DNA of 64,000 bases. Origin: Eleginops maclovinus (Eukaryota > Chordata > Actinopteri > Perciformes > Eleginopidae). The stretch is taken from positions 8,145,155 to 8,209,154 of the forward strand of contig NC_086365.1 in assembly GCF_036324505.1 (NCBI RefSeq), given 5' to 3'. The translations under genes were made by a program, and so were the position numbers. Positions 1 through 14,700 of this stretch are shown piece by piece (the stretch's first letter is position 1; the number at the start of each line of letters is the position of its first letter). Below the pieces are notes generated by a model. That model ran no database searches. It was not told the origin of the DNA and was given only the letters and a program-made list of their open reading frames with translations.

Positions 1-2380
1 AGTTGGGTGAACATTTTTAAGGTCTGAGTAATACAGTGAGTAACTACAGACAGTGGAAACAGACCATGTTCAATTGTGGCTCCAGTGGAGTCCTGCTCTA
101 ATGATGCTCACTTCCCGCTTATTTCAGTGTGTGTTTGTTTACAAGTGCCAATGTGTGTGTGTGTGTGTGTGGTTTCCCATCAGTGTTTACGACATAATTG
201 AAGCTGTGGCCCCTCCTTGCCCTTATGAGAGCCATTGTATTTGTTATTATAGTAAATGCTTCATTTTTCGACTGGTTTTGGTTTGAAAAAGGTGGCATGT
301 GTCATCGTTATGAAATGAGTTATGTGTAATAGTGTGACATACTGTAGAGTTGAATGTTTGCGTGGGGGAATTTGGTAAATTTTGTCAGACAACATGCCAA
401 GTTGATATTAATAGCACAATACTATGACATTTTGCGTGTCATGTTTATGCATTTTAAGCTTTTTGCGCGTCGTTTAATACACCATTTTCATTCCAAAATT
501 GTCACATAAAGAAGCACAGTTGCTGTTTCAAACATGTAATTTGGGGAATTTAAATAAAAACATACTATTTTTTAGTCAATATGACTACTGTGTTAGTTGT
601 AGTAAAATATCCTAGTTTGGTAAGTTAAGTTGCTAACGTAAACCATGACATACCAATGGCATTTTTAAACTTAAACACGTGCTAATGTTGTGAATTAAAA
701 CAAAAACTACATGGTTAGGTTTTGTAAAAGATCATATTTTGTCTAGCTCATCATTGCTGTCCGGTATCTAGTAACATACGTTTGTGAAGAATGCAGAGAC
801 TCATCCATTGACTTCATTCTACGTGAGCTTACTTGTGTGAATACTGAACATCAGCAAATACATTATCGCATCAAATAAGGCAGAGTCCTACTTTTCCCCT
901 CCGTTTTCTCTCAAACCATTTCAATTTCCCTTTCCTCCGTCCTGCACCTCTCTGTCTAACTGCCGCCATCCTCTCACCTCTCCTTCAACTCCTGCTCCCA
1001 GGTTTCATTTTCCTGCTACCAGACTCCATTTTCTCCCTGTCCTTTCACTTCCTTTCCCTTACTAATGCAGATAAGAGACACATGCATGAGCATTTACACA
1101 CACAAAACATACACATGCATGGAAATGATTAAAAGCCAAGATGTATACTGTGCATGAACTGATACTCGTCTTGAACCAGAACATAGATGTGCCATTTTTT
1201 CGATTGAAGCTATGGATCGCCTCAAGGCCTGAAATGAAAACCCATTAAATTGGACATTTTACACTTTCACTTGCATATTGTCATGGCTTGGTAGGAAGTT
1301 GGTTTTATTTAAATGTACATAAGGTTTTGGTGAACTACATTGAACTACCATATATTGGGAGTTTGGTAGAAATTATTTTTCATTTTAACAACCTACTGAT
1401 TAACACACTGTCAAACATAAAAGATTTAACATTTAGATTTTAAGAGACATTCATTTGTTTTCTTCTTGTCCTTGTGGTTTGAATACATATGTACAATTAT
1501 ATATCATATAACTATTTTCTTACTCTGCACTGAAACTTTTCGTCTTGTTTTTTATATTTTTCAGCTTAATTAATTTACAAGTTTTGGCTTTTCAATGTTT
1601 TTAAATTACATTTTATAATGTGTTTGTCTTACACTTTGTCTTAATGTTTTTACAGTTTTTCGTAGCGTAAATAAATGTGCAATATAAATATGAAATATAA
1701 CTATACTTGCCGTGCATAATTATTGACCTCTCTGAAGGAACTGATGTTTTTTCTAATATTAATAAATATAATAAAAACATATATTAAAATGACTACTCAC
1801 CTTTGTTTAATTGTTTTTCTTTACCCCATAACTAAGAAAACATAGTGTATATACACACAGACAGAGTTCAATCATTATATCTGAAATAACTACATTAAAA
1901 CAAAAGTTTGAACCAATCTCAAGTATTTTTCAGCCATCCAGGTGACATTATGTTTCTGTCTGTTGCATATTCAAACCTGAAGCTGTTGGTTCCCACACTT
2001 TTTTTTTGCTTTTCCCATCGCCTCAGTGTGCAAGTCCAAATGAAACAGAGATATTCATGACTCCTCTCCATGAGCATAAAGACCTGGACCTCTTGCCCTG
2101 GCCATTCAATTAGCCACAGTGGCCAGTGTGTGTGTTTCTGTGTGTGTGTGTGCTTCTATGTGTGTAGGTGTGTGTAAGTGCAAACTATTGCCCTGTCTGA
2201 GCAGCCAACCTCAACTAAGGGCCAGGCTCAAACAGCGGCTTAAAGCTAACCAGGTCACAGCTGATGGTGTGAGAACCGGGGCTGTGCACAGTTGAGTGTG
2301 TGTGTGTGTGTGTGTGTGTGTTTTTGTGTGAGTGAAAAGAAGGGAGAAAGACCTCAAACCTACAGTATATACACACTTTT
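1..2380. other. intergenic, no gene seen
   Basis: AT-rich DNA with short (GT)n runs at 152-171, 2129-2151 and 2297-2321 and a CT-rich stretch at 890-1060. No coding potential is recognised on either strand. Confidence 0.6.
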
Positions 2381-3089
2381 ACAGTTTAATAATTGTTATT
2401 ATTTTATTAATTGTTCTAACTAGCTGCTACTTAACACCTTTATACAGTATGTTCACATCCTTTTTTTTATAATGCTGCTACTGAGTTTTTGGTTGTTTAC
2501 TTATTTGGTGTTATTTTATTAACCTGTTCTTGCCTCTGTTATTCTACTCATATTTGTTGTCTTTTATCTGCACTGGGACTTTGCTGGTGTACATTTCCCC
2601 ACTGTGGAACATATACCAGGTTTCTGATTCTGTTTAATGGAGGTTTGTTGCCAAACAACTAAATCTGCCATCTGTCATATTACCATGTTGTCACTCACAG
2701 TTTGTCAAACACCTCGAGTTTAAGCCTGTTTGTTGAGTTTATTTTCATGTTTTTTAGCTGGAAGCGACACTGCGTACGTGACAGTCCTGGCGATGCAGCC
2801 ACGTCTTTCAGCAGCACAAGCTTCTGTTTTTAGAGACAGTCAGGCTCCACTGATTTCTGCTGAAGATGTTGAGTAATCAGATCTAACACATAAAGGCAAG
2901 TTGTAACTGTTTAGATTTCAGTATCATTTCAAGGGCAATAGGGCATTTACAATGAGTGGAAGTTTATTCTTTTATTTTTTGTCTAAAAACTGGAACTGAC
3001 TTAGTTGAGTGTATTTTTTTATTTTTACAAATCAGCATTATTTTTCTATATAAATGTACTCTTTATACTTCAGCATTTTATCTGCACTG

Positions 3090-3165
3090 TACCTTTTTTT
3101 TTGTTATAACACTGACAATTGTGCTGCTGTGAGACGAATAAAGGATTTCTGACTGTGTTTGTGAA
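3090..3165 (+). repeat. possible LINE 3'-end remnant
   Basis: TGCTGCTGTGAGACGAATAAAGGATTTCTGACTG resembles 3' ends of teleost L2-type LINEs, where a GAATAAAG motif precedes a short repeat. It is identified from memory only, and 2380-2640 looks similar but is weaker. Confidence 0.35.
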
Positions 3166-3584
3166 AGGTTTATTTTGTTTAGATGCACAATTCGCTCTGA
3201 CGGAGAGTCCAGCCACAAATATTTCCCAACACTTGGGCAGCCAGTTTTTCCCCACTTGGTAGAATATGACTCAGAGGTCAAGTGTCTGTGCGGTTGTGTT
3301 TGTGTTAATGTATGAACGCATAGGTGGTTGCATTAACAATATGTGAGCAATAGAAAACTCAAACGTGTTCTAATAATGCTCTATATAAACAAGTTGGGCT
3401 TTGTTAACTTCAATAGTTCTTGGAATTGAAGTGTTGTCATGACCGGTTATATCAGGTTATCAGCAAACCAGCGCAGACTAGGATTAGTGACTGTGGCTCA
3501 TCATTGTTACACCCAAGTGATAAAAATAGTTGATTAATGAGCTGCAGAGGCTCTGTTTGATTTCATTGCCACTGGACAACACCA

Positions 3585-3665
3585 GGCTAGTTATTTCCCC
3601 TGCTTCCAGTCTTTATGCTAAGCTAACCAACTGCTGGCTATAGGTATATGATAGGCTACATTTGG
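3585..3665. repeat. dispersed teleost repeat fragment (GCTAAGCTAAC type)
   Basis: The segment around TTCCAGTCTTTATGCTAAGC and TAACCAACTGCTGGCTAT is familiar as a dispersed repeat in many spiny-rayed fish genomes. A short similar piece occurs at 6820-6840. The class is not known to me. Confidence 0.45.
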
Positions 3666-4489
3666 GGGCTATATTTTATCAAATGATGTTAAGACATTCA
3701 GAATACTTTGATTTGATGGAATTTGAAGCCATAAAAAACCAACAACAAAAAGTATTTGGTTCAGAAATTGAACTCAGTGCTGTCAGCATATAGTTCTAAT
3801 AAAAAGTTAGGACATGCTGATACAGAATAACTCCAAAAGCCACTTAATGGACCCTGTTTTCTCAACTATAGTTTCCAAAGTATGAACTGTAAACCGCAGT
3901 TTACCAGCCAATATGGACAAGATATCCCTAAAGTGCATAGGGGAAAAAATAAAATATGTACACTACATAACCACTAGTCAAGCAGCAAATACAATAACCA
4001 TAGTTCGAATCCCTATCATGTTACAGGAAACTCTGATGAAGACAATTAAAACCAGCGTTTATTCATAATGACATACCTCACACTGTAGGTTTAATGCCCC
4101 CAACTTACCACCATCCTCTTCTTCAGTGACAGGCATTTCCCACCATCAGAGGCTGTATAGTGTGTGTTTCTATACTCTGCCATTCCCAGAGCTGGCGGAG
4201 TGTGAAGACATATAATTGCTTCATGAAACCTAACTAGGTGATATGAATAATCTGTCAGTGGAGGAGGCAACCTGGCATCCAGGCCAATCACAGAGGTATC
4301 CCGAGTAGCGGAGCGTGGCCAAAACCATACCTGTCCATCCGGAAAAAAACATATCTGTCCCTCAACTTCCTCCTTTCCGCCCAAACCCCCGTTATCAGAC
4401 CAAACGGCTGAGTGTGAGGGAATTCATTGGAGACCCTCTATATGGCACCATGACCAAGTCCACATCTGATAGAGAACTAGCCAGTGATT

Positions 4490-4604
<115 letters not shown>

Positions 4605-5130
4605 CTGAAATTATTCACAAGACATAAAGAGAGAAGACAAAAGCGAAGCAGGATGAAAACAGTTTTGATAAAAGCGATTATAACAAACTGAACAAGTTTG
4701 AGGCCAACCTCCTGAAAAGTGCACGCAATTTTTGAAAGTTTGATTTAAAAACGTTTGAATAAATAAGGTGTGTGGTTCCGGCACGAAAATTCCATTTGAT
4801 TTGTTTTCATCTTATTGTACTAACTTTTCACATATTTATATTTATTTGAAATATTTATTTGAGTTTTTAGGTTAGTTTATTATAGTCAATTCTAACTTAT
4901 TCTGTACATTTTATTTTATAGATGTATATCTTTCGATTTTTCATCCAATCTATGAGTTTTTTATTTGCTATTCTTTACCATTTAATTTATATTACTGTGT
5001 TTATGTATGACAAAGTGCTGTAATCTGTAATACTAATCCAGTGAGCAGTAGTAAATAACAAAATAAAAAGCTACTACATCTTATATTATTATTTTTTTAA
5101 ATCATGAAGCACCTATTATTTATTATTTAC

Positions 5131-5235
5131 CAAAGACAAAGGCTCCCGGTGGCATGAACTCTACGTGGCACGCCCACTAAACCTCTGAATGACTTTTCAC
5201 CCCCTCGACGCTGAGGGGGTGAAAAGTCATTCAGA
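5131..5235. repeat. 87-bp repeat copy A with 23-bp foldback
   Basis: Bases 5131-5217 match the reverse complement of 8844-8930 at 85 of 87 positions. Its right end forms a perfect hairpin: 5184-5206 pairs with 5213-5235 (23 bp, 6-nt loop). No known family is recognised. It may be an end of a non-autonomous DNA transposon. Confidence 0.9.
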
Positions 5236-5580
5236 AAAAGTCATTATTATTATTTACCTATTATTAAATACATGTTTCTGGTACCACTTCTCTACCTTTA
5301 CATAAAGTACACTTTTTATGTAGTACTTTTACCTGTTATAGTTCATTTTTGCTGCTTTTTTAAATTCCAAAATAAAGCATAGGGGTTGTTTACGCATTAT
5401 ACCAGAATACACCACCCTTGAAAATCCTTTAGATTGTTCTCGTGTCTAAAGGAGAAAGCTTTTGAAGCATATTAAATATTTTTGAAAATATACAAATGAA
5501 AATAAAACGTGAATGATTAAAGCACATCCTCCTACAATGCATGGTAACATCTGTTCTCCCAATGCACCAAAGAAACATCA

Positions 5581-5696
<116 letters not shown>

Positions 5697-5825
5697 TCAC
5701 TCGCAGAAAATCCCAAATACAGTGGTACATTTTTCACTTGTACATGTGTGTGCTTCAAGCTAGCTTGTGTGAAATTATCAGTTAAAATGTATGTATACCT
5801 TGGGTGTATACACATGTATTCAGAC

Positions 5826-5859
5826 GTGTGTGTGTGTGTGTGTGTGTGCTCTTGCGGCT

Positions 5860-5945
<86 letters not shown>
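5826..5945. repeat. (GT)n microsatellite in two blocks
   Basis: GT run at 5826-5848, a 13-bp interruption, then an 84-bp GT run to 5945. Confidence 0.97.
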
Positions 5946-5947
<2 letters not shown>

Positions 5948-6071
5948 TCACAGCATATAGCGTGTTTGTTTTTATCAGAGATCTTTAAGCTGGGTCATGT
6001 GTTGTTGCTTCACATTTCATCATCCTGCGCTCTTATCTGCTGTTTTCATACACAACTGCTGTAATACTGTT

Positions 6072-6191
<120 letters not shown>

Positions 6192-7059
6192 ATATACCAG
6201 ACTCCCACAATATAACAATAAGCCTGTAAAGATAGTTTGTAGGAGGGAGAACGAAGGAGTAATGAAGAGAAAGGAGGCAACAGCAAAAGGAAGAAAGCAT
6301 AGAGAGAGGATAAGAAAGAAGAAGGAAGCAGCTTCCATCTTATGTTGTTGTTGCTTTTTCTTGATTTTGGAGTCAGACAGAGGCTGAAAGCCGTCAACCA
6401 TGTGAGGAATGAAGTCTCTCTGATCTCCTCTACAGATTATTTAGTCCTCTGACACTTATATCTCTCCCTGCACGCTCCACATCGTTGTGTTTTGTCTGCA
6501 GTGTCCTTAAATATGAAGGTTTTTGTGTTCGAGTGTCGCCATGCTGAGCCCGAATGGTTACTGCTGGGTCATGAAGGCTGATATCAATCCTGATATGTCT
6601 GGTATGAAGCTGACAGAGACCATTTCTTAAAAACTGAAATATGTAATTTCTTGTATACTGTAGTCTTAATTCATTAAAGTCATGTAAGAACTAAAGCAAA
6701 GAATAAAGTCTGGGATATTGAATCACTTACAGCAGCCATTATTTTGTTCTTGTTTGATTAAATAAGCTTTAAAGGAGCTAGTTACAGATTTTGTTAACTT
6801 TGAACAGAGCAAACCTTAGTGCTAAGCTAAGCTAACCGGGACGATACTGACAAAACTAGCATTTATTAGTCTTTTAGGACACAAACGCTCTCTGGAAATG
6901 ACATGTTATTCTCTGTAGGCTCCACTGAGACTTGCCCGGGAAATGTCCTTTACTTGCACTTCCTGTCTGAGCATCTCATCTCCCATGAGCCTTTTCTTGG
7001 TCGGCTTCTGTCCCCCAACCTCAGCCTCCCGTCCCAGACCGAATCCTGGGAGCATTTCC

Positions 7060-7340
7060 TCCCAAAGTGCAGCTTGGAAGCTGATTGGATGATGAGGCTA
7101 ATCGTTAGCGGAGAGGGGGGAGTAGAGTGCGGAGGCGCATAATGGCTTCCAATTTTGGGGAGGAAACGAGATGTAAATGAGGTAATTATGTGTCTTAACG
7201 AGGGCAAACAGCGTTGACTTTCTAGCCCTGGTAACCAGTGTATTTATAGCCTATAATAACCTTAAAGTGAGTCTGGTTGGAAGGCTGTCAGGGGAATTAG
7301 AGCCGTCTGAACCGCGCTTTGTTTTTATTAGGGTTGTGTG
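7060..7340. promoter_or_regulatory. candidate conserved non-coding element
   Basis: Non-repetitive block of balanced composition with GCTAATCG, GGTAATTA, TTTATAGCC and AACCGCGC, unlike the surrounding low-complexity DNA. The regulatory role is inference from texture only and needs cross-species alignment. Confidence 0.3.
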
Positions 7341-8594
7341 TTTGAATCAGAAAGATTTGACTTGGATTCTTCTTCCATCAAAGTGGGAGAAATGTCATTG
7401 ACAGGCGTAGCTTTGAGAAAGGGGGAGGACACCAAAGTTATTCAAACCATCTTTAAAATCCTGCTTATAATTTTAAAGCAGAAAGAAGGGGTGAAACTTT
7501 AACCCCCCCTGTGGAGAAAGCTGCAGAGGTTGTCCACTTTCTATGTAAAATGTATACGATCAGTGAAAATATTTTCTCTCCAGGATTTTTCTATTTGTCT
7601 AACGAGTTATTGTATAAGAAGTGTTTAAAAATCAGTCTCAAGTCAATGAAAACAAAGACACCAGATAGAGTTTCAGTCATTTTTGGCTCCTTCAACACAT
7701 ATCCCCCCCCCCGCCCTCCTTGAGATTGAACTCAGCCGGTTATGGTTCTTTTGTTTTTAAAACATGACATGAAAACCTCTGATTTAAAATTGAATGAAGT
7801 GCAGTGGAACCCAGTCGGGGGAGGCCAGCAGGATTGTGGATAAATGTTTTTGCCGTTAAGATTGTGCTGAGCACAGCAGAAATGTATTTCTCAAGGAGTA
7901 AGCATAGGGGGCTTTGGAGTTCACCCTATTTTCATATTCTCTTATACATCCATTTCCCTCCTCTACAGATTAAAATGAGAATTTGAAGAGCACTGCAAAG
8001 TGGAATTATCATATGGAGCGCTTTTACGGAAGTAGAAATGTGAAGTGAATTAATTTAGAAGTGCTGGACGTTCTCTCGTAAGAGAGCAAAGATTTATTAT
8101 GAAATAATAGGAAATATTTGCATAAATACAATTAAACTAAATCAACACAGGTAAAACAAAAAACCATGTGCCTTGAATCAATAAGCCCTCCAAAATATGT
8201 AACAAATAATAGAAATGATATTAATCATATTAAGTTAAGTAATAATAAAAACTGAAAACCACTAACATATTTGGCACTTGGGTTACTGATTACATTTAAC
8301 AGGTATTTAGTAATTGGTACCCTGCTGGTGAGTAACCGTAGTTAAGTGTTGTTAGTCAACCTGAGTCAGAGTAACACAAATATTTCATTTCTTTCCATGC
8401 CATGTTGGTGAGCACAAAGCGGCATCATAGCTGCACCTGATGCCTTTACCTGCTTCCTTCTTCCCTGGTACTGATATTAAGCAACCCTCCCCTCCTCCCC
8501 TCCTCACGTTGGTCTCTCTTTCCGATGGCACTCAGCCGTTACGTTCTCAAGGGAAGGGCAGACTACTGGCGCCGCACTGTTTGGGCTCTAGCTG

Positions 8595-8793
<199 letters not shown>

Positions 8794-8843
8794 CAGCAGG
8801 TACACAGGTACTCACACAGCAAATTAAGCGCATTGTTGCGTTG

Positions 8844-8930
8844 CCCTCAGCGTCGAGGGGGTGAAAAGTCATTCAGAGGTTTAGTGGGCGTGCCACGTAG
8901 AGTTCATGCCACCAGGAGCCGTTGTCTTTG
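8844..8930. repeat. 87-bp repeat copy B (inverted relative to 5131-5217)
   Basis: Reverse complement matches copy A with two substitutions. The second foldback arm of copy A is not present here. Confidence 0.9.
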
Positions 8931-11560
8931 TGCTGAGGTTAGAACATGTACTGGTTAAAGTACAAGAGAGAAATAGTTTGTACTGTAGCTTTTAATCAGT
9001 TATCACATTTCTGAATATACCTAAAATATGTTGTATGTACAGTTTAAAGAAAGACACTTTAGTTGAATATGGTAAAAAGGTTATAGATTTCACGATGACA
9101 CTACCTCAGTTGATCACTTACATTAGGATGTATTTGTAATACAGGTTTTCTTAAATGTTATGTTTAAGCGTACAAATGAGACCTCATCTGATGCTAACTA
9201 CTATTTTCAACAGAAGTCAACTTGTTTGTTTCATATCTCTTACAAAATCTCCTTTTTTAAATGTATTATTAATCTTTTTTTTTATTAACATACAACTGCA
9301 ATTTTAGAACACATTTAAAAAGTAGGTTGAATTATTCGTACTGCACAACAAAATAAGGTTTTATGGATATATAATGCGGCCTAACATGTACTTTTGTTTT
9401 GTTAATCATTTAACTTAAGTAAGTTTTGAAGTAGAACTTTTTAGTAGAGGATAAATACAACTTCTGGCCCTGATCCTTACATTTTCTTTTCTCAAAATAC
9501 AAAAACGTCTTTCCGTGTTTACTGGAAGTTATTTCACTTACTTGATACATCCTTTTGACATACAAGGAACAATTGTTTTCAATGTGATAAACATAAAAAC
9601 TGTTGAAGATATTTTTGGATCACAACTTCATGTAAAATCTGTCTTTTTTATTTACCATGTTTGGTGTAGTTCAAAAATATGTGTTTTGACAAGGCAATAG
9701 GTATAATCTGCATGATACAAACACACATTAAAACATCACTTCTTAGGAAATCCTGCTAAAAGAAATAAAAAGGTAAGATAAATGCCTGACCTGTAAAGCG
9801 ACTTCTGGAATGTGGAGGTAAAGTTGGCAGCTTGCAGTCAATCACCCTCCTTAAGACATAAAGAAAAAGTTTAATATTCTGTGAAATCCTGTACGGCTCG
9901 TCTTTCTCTGAGCTTTTCATTTGGAGCGTAAGATCAGATCAGTGTTTATGAATCGGACACTTGTCTGAGTGTAAGTGCTTTAGCAGATTGAATGAGTGAG
10001 AAAATAGAAAAGTGGTTTGAAAAGGGAGAAATATTCTTGACTCTTGGAGTGACCTTCATGTGAATCGAAGCCTCCCTCGGCTGCACAGCCCACTCAGTTT
10101 TTGTGGTTTGTAAAGCTTATTTAACTTTTCACAATAAGTTTAAAGTACGATGTTTAGTCAAGGTAACACACGATTATTTTTCCAGCCTAATTTGAAGCAG
10201 TAGGCTTTCTCTCTCCTTCAATTTTCTCTCCTCCTCTTCGAGTAATCCACCGTCATCTTGATCAGAGGCAGACACTGGGGTTTGAAGGAAAATTAAACAA
10301 ATAAACTCTGATGCTTTGGATAACATTCCCTTCTTATTGACCTGACCCTTTGACTTCTGGACGGGGCCGTGACCTCGAGGTGGCGTTGGCTCTGAGCGTC
10401 AGAGTGGCCTCTGTGCGATGGTTTAGCCGATGGTTTAGCCTCCATGTCCACTTCAGACCACATTACACCCACACTCAGAGAGTGGCAGCTGAAAGCAACA
10501 GCCACCGATCACTTGCAGTATATCACTCTGCATGATGGAAGGGCCTGACATATTAATATTTGTAAGGGAAATATGTAACATTTAAATATGTTTTTTACCC
10601 CCAAATTGTTGTTATGAATTTGTAAAATTGTAAAAAAGAAAAGTTTCAAAAACACCAAAAAAACTTTGGAAACAAAAAAAACTGAGTGTTACTGATAATA
10701 ATAAAACACATTCAATTATAATAAATGAAATGTAAAAAAAAGAACAGCAGATACTTTACATATAAATTTGGTTTCAACTTTGAGTGTATTTTCATTTTGC
10801 AAATTAATAATTGTTTACATATTCGAATGCATCAGAGAGGTTTTATACGTTTCGTAAAAAGCTTAGTAATCCATGTAAGTTTTACATATTGAGTGCATAC
10901 TGTACAGACCTTGTGACCTCACCTGTGTGTGTGAATATGAATGTAAATGTCATGCTGTTAGTCAGGAATCAGGGTGTTTCCTGTGACGGCGGACAGTGAA
11001 GTTCACGACCTAAGAGAAGACAAAGCTGGAGATGTGACCTGCTGATGACGCCGGTGATGCATAAAGAAAAATTGACAGGAATGTTCATGTTCATGTTCTC
11101 GCCTTGGTGGCTGCACAGATAACAAAAACCATTATCTACGAACATCAACCCTTTTGTCTTCCGCCTGTTCAGCAATTTTATTTGTCAGGTATGGTATTGT
11201 CTGATTTATAAATAATTACTATGTATTTTTTAAATCTGTATATCTTTTATTACCTGAAGATTAAGATGCAATCTTCAAGATGATGAGTTTTCCAGATTAT
11301 TAATATATATTTTTGACAACATTTTATAAAGCGTCAAACAAATAATGTGTAATGTAAAAAACTGTTTCTAAACATGGGGGTCACACGCTCCATCTAAGGG
11401 GTCTTTATTGAATTACAATTATTGATGGATAGATGTGTTATTCAGTTTAATGTGGTTAAAAAATCATTGTTTTGCTGTCGCCAGCTTGGGAATTCCACTA
11501 AGGGATTAACCAAGTTCTAAAATAATAATACATGATAGTTATATGATGATTATATTGTAT
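8931..11560. other. intergenic, no gene seen
   Basis: AT-rich DNA. No coding region, RNA gene or clear mobile element is recognised. A fragment near 9385-9445 weakly resembles the CTTAAGTA-type repeat seen at 16 kb. Confidence 0.5.
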
Positions 11561-11790
11561 ATTATTAAAGTTGACTTATTTCTGTGTCACTTGCACCATT
11601 CATTTAAACTATTCTATTCATATTTATTTTTGCACTATTCTGTTTTAATGTCTTGCATTGTTGAAAGATTTTAGATCACTGTAGTTATTGTGCATATGAC
11701 AAAAACATCAATAAAGTCTTTGAATCTTTTAAACTCTGATACAGGTTTTATACCTGTACTTTTGCTTAAGTAAAGGATTGTAATACTTCT
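11560..11790. repeat. LINE-tail-like and ACTTAAGTA-type repeat fragments
   Basis: 11590-11730 (TTGCACTATTCTGT ... GTGCATATGACAA ... AATAAAGTC) resembles a teleost LINE 3' tail. 11745-11790 (TACTTTTGCTTAAGTAAAGGA) resembles the terminal part of the repeat at 15985-16425. Confidence 0.45.
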
Positions 11791-11799
11791 TTCACCACA

Positions 11800-14700
11800 A
11801 AACAAAAGCCAACTTGGCCGAATATATATTTTTTGCATCGGTGAAGTCTGAACTTCCCACCTTACCGTTTTCTGTTTTCTGGGACCAGCAGCATGTGGTC
11901 CAGTAAACCTGCCTCAGAGAAACTTATCCTTCAAGAACAAAGCCGAGGTTTGGTCCGATAGGCGGCACGCATACGTGTTCTCCTGCTTATCTTGTTTATG
12001 TGATGGAGTTTTTCAAACGCAAACATTTTCTTTAGATGGCACAGTGGACCTCTGCTCTGAGATAAGTATCAAATGCAGACTTAATTGCCTGAGATAGAAG
12101 CTTATTATTCCCATTTAAACGGGCCTCGCTCCCCGGGTCTCTCTTCTGCCAGTCTCTCTCTGCCATTCTTTCATCCCCCCCTCCTCTTCCTCTGTCTCTA
12201 TTGTCTGTTTGATGTGGAGATGAAGGGAAAAAAGGGCAAACAAGAACAGTTTGGTGCTGAAAAGTTGGGAAATCTGGTAACAATTGGAATGTAATAGAAG
12301 TGTTTGGAGGTCTTGTCCCCTGGTGTGCTTAGCTAATGATTTTGCTGCCCTGAGTGCACTGTGTACGTGTGCGTCTACACACCACAACATACGTGTAATT
12401 ATTCCAGAAGTATTGAACATATTGTCCTCAGTGATTGTAAGTCAGTCTGAAATGTTTGTCCTTGTCCTTCACAATTGTTGTTTCAAGATGTAGAAAGCAG
12501 TAATGGCGATTTGCAAACAAAGAAAGTCTTGACCTCTTGTTTAAACTGAGCTTTCTGGTAGGTAGGGTTTTATTTCCTTTCATCCCTGTGGCATCATAAC
12601 TTTTTTTCAGTTGTATTTACAGGTATTAAAGTTTAAGTTATTATATTTAAGTTTTGAGACGCCTATGACCTGATTTGATCATGCACCTCGTTTTTGGAAA
12701 ACAGGTTTATGCACTCTGCATTACCAACGTACGTCTGCATTTATACATCACAACATTTCAATTTATTCATTTCTAGGCATGGCTTTCTCTCATTTCATCC
12801 CTTTGACATCTTTTGTTGTCATAATGAAGCTTCTTTCTAACTCTCTCTTGCAGCTACAACTAATTTTCTCTTCTCTTTTCTATCTTGCCTGCTTCTCCAC
12901 CCTGAGTTCTGCAGAGCTGCACGGTCGTTGCCTTTCTGGGATTTGTGCGTCTCCGGCGGCGTTTTCTCTCGCCGGTCGGCACCGAGCCGGCATTCCTTCA
13001 TGGGTTCACTGGCAATGCTCAAGTGGCTCCCTCTTAACAGCCCCTCTAATCACTCAGGGACATAATCACAGGCCACTTTGAAGTAATAGTCAATTTGCTA
13101 CGAGTCCACCGTTTAGCAGAACTGCTTCGACGCAAGCCGGGTCTGCGAGCCGGCCAGGGCAGATATAAAGATAGGGAGGCTGCGCAGAAGGAAAGAACAC
13201 TTTTTTAAAAGATAACACATGGATGCTTATACTTTATAGGAAAGTCTTTAAAAAGAGCTTAGGTTGTCCAGACAAAGGACAGTTGAAGTTGATAAGCGAT
13301 GGAAAAGCCAAACGTTGCACAGGCCGTTTGGGTGTGTGCACAGTTGATGAGAAGTTCACAGGAAGTGCGCAGACTTATTGCTGTCACTCATCCCTGCACG
13401 CTCTGCTCCTGAATGAGCCAGCAATTGCTCACAATGCCACACTGTACCTGTGATGATGTGTGCACGCCACAGCACGGCCCGGCATTGGCCCATGTTTATT
13501 GTTTACGATACTCCGGGTGGCGCCAGGCGCTGAAAAAACAGGAGCTGAAAAACACTTTGTTTTGGTGGGGTGGCTGCTCCTGTGGTTTTGTAATCGCAAT
13601 CACTATCAGGGGCCCTGATCGCTTCACAGAGAGGGAGGGGGGAGGGGGGGGAGAAAAGGTATGTTATTCCACACGGTACACAAAGGGAGGGAAGAGAGAG
13701 AGAAAGAGACCTGGGTGCCTGGCAGTGTGTCTGTCTGCCCTTTTTCCTCTTTTCTCCCTCCTTACCAACTTATTGTACTGCCTTTCTACTTATTGTACCC
13801 CCCCCCCCCCCCGAGACTACAGCTGACTCAGGCTAGGAGTCACTGAGACTGTCTGCTGGGGCGCCTTCCTGCAACACAGTAATATGTGCCTGACAGTTAG
13901 CTTTTATTAAGAGTTAGTAGATTTGGTTTGGTAAGGTTGATTAGCCTCTAATATGACAGATTTTTAGGGGTACTTTTGTGTCTTTACTCCAGCCTGCATC
14001 ACCTTATGTTTTATGATTCTTTTTACATTCCTTAAGTGATTATGTGTGTTATCACTACACATGTTTTGCTTTTAAAGGCTCAGCTAAAATCATGCCTAGG
14101 GCAGCACAATGGTCAGGGCCAGTCCTGGTTTTAGCTGTTCAGCAATTACATCCATTTAAAGGGCTAATTCGCCAAATCACAAACAAAAGATGGAATGGTA
14201 TTGTATCAAGCAGATTTGGTTTTATTAACCAAAGTTTTGAGATATTTGACTTGATTTCATCATGCACTAATTTTGATTCTGAGATTTTCAAAGGTCATTT
14301 ATTAACTCTTTGAGCGACAGAAATTAAAGGCCCCTCAATCGAACATATCTCGACCTCATCTGACTAGATATCATTTGAAGGGAGCTTTTTCTTTTCAGTG
14401 ATCTTGCCTTTTATTTCGGTGAACTGGCCTTTTAGCTCCTCTCGTTGAAATCTCCTAAGTAGCTGATCACTTAAAGCTCAATTTAAATTTTACAGGCAGA
14501 GGGAGACCGAACAAGCCACAGTTCGCTGACACAGACGCTACTAACGTTATTGTCATCGGCAACATGTCGTCGACTTCATGGTTGTCTGCTTTACCTGTCC
14601 ATGAACAAAGAGTGTGTGTGAGTGTGTGTGATAGGGGGGCTGCATGCACGCTGGTCTGGCCTATTTTACAGAGCCATTAGTGTGAGGCGTGTGTAATTCA

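Noticed and set aside
3995..4015. tRNA B-box-like AGTTCGAATCCC
   Set aside because: No A-box or cloverleaf is found upstream at the right distance, so a tRNA gene or tRNA-derived SINE head is not supported.
12779..13846. Several 60-137 codon open frames in 12.8-13.8 kb
   Set aside because: Low-complexity or random composition, no splice-site or domain support.
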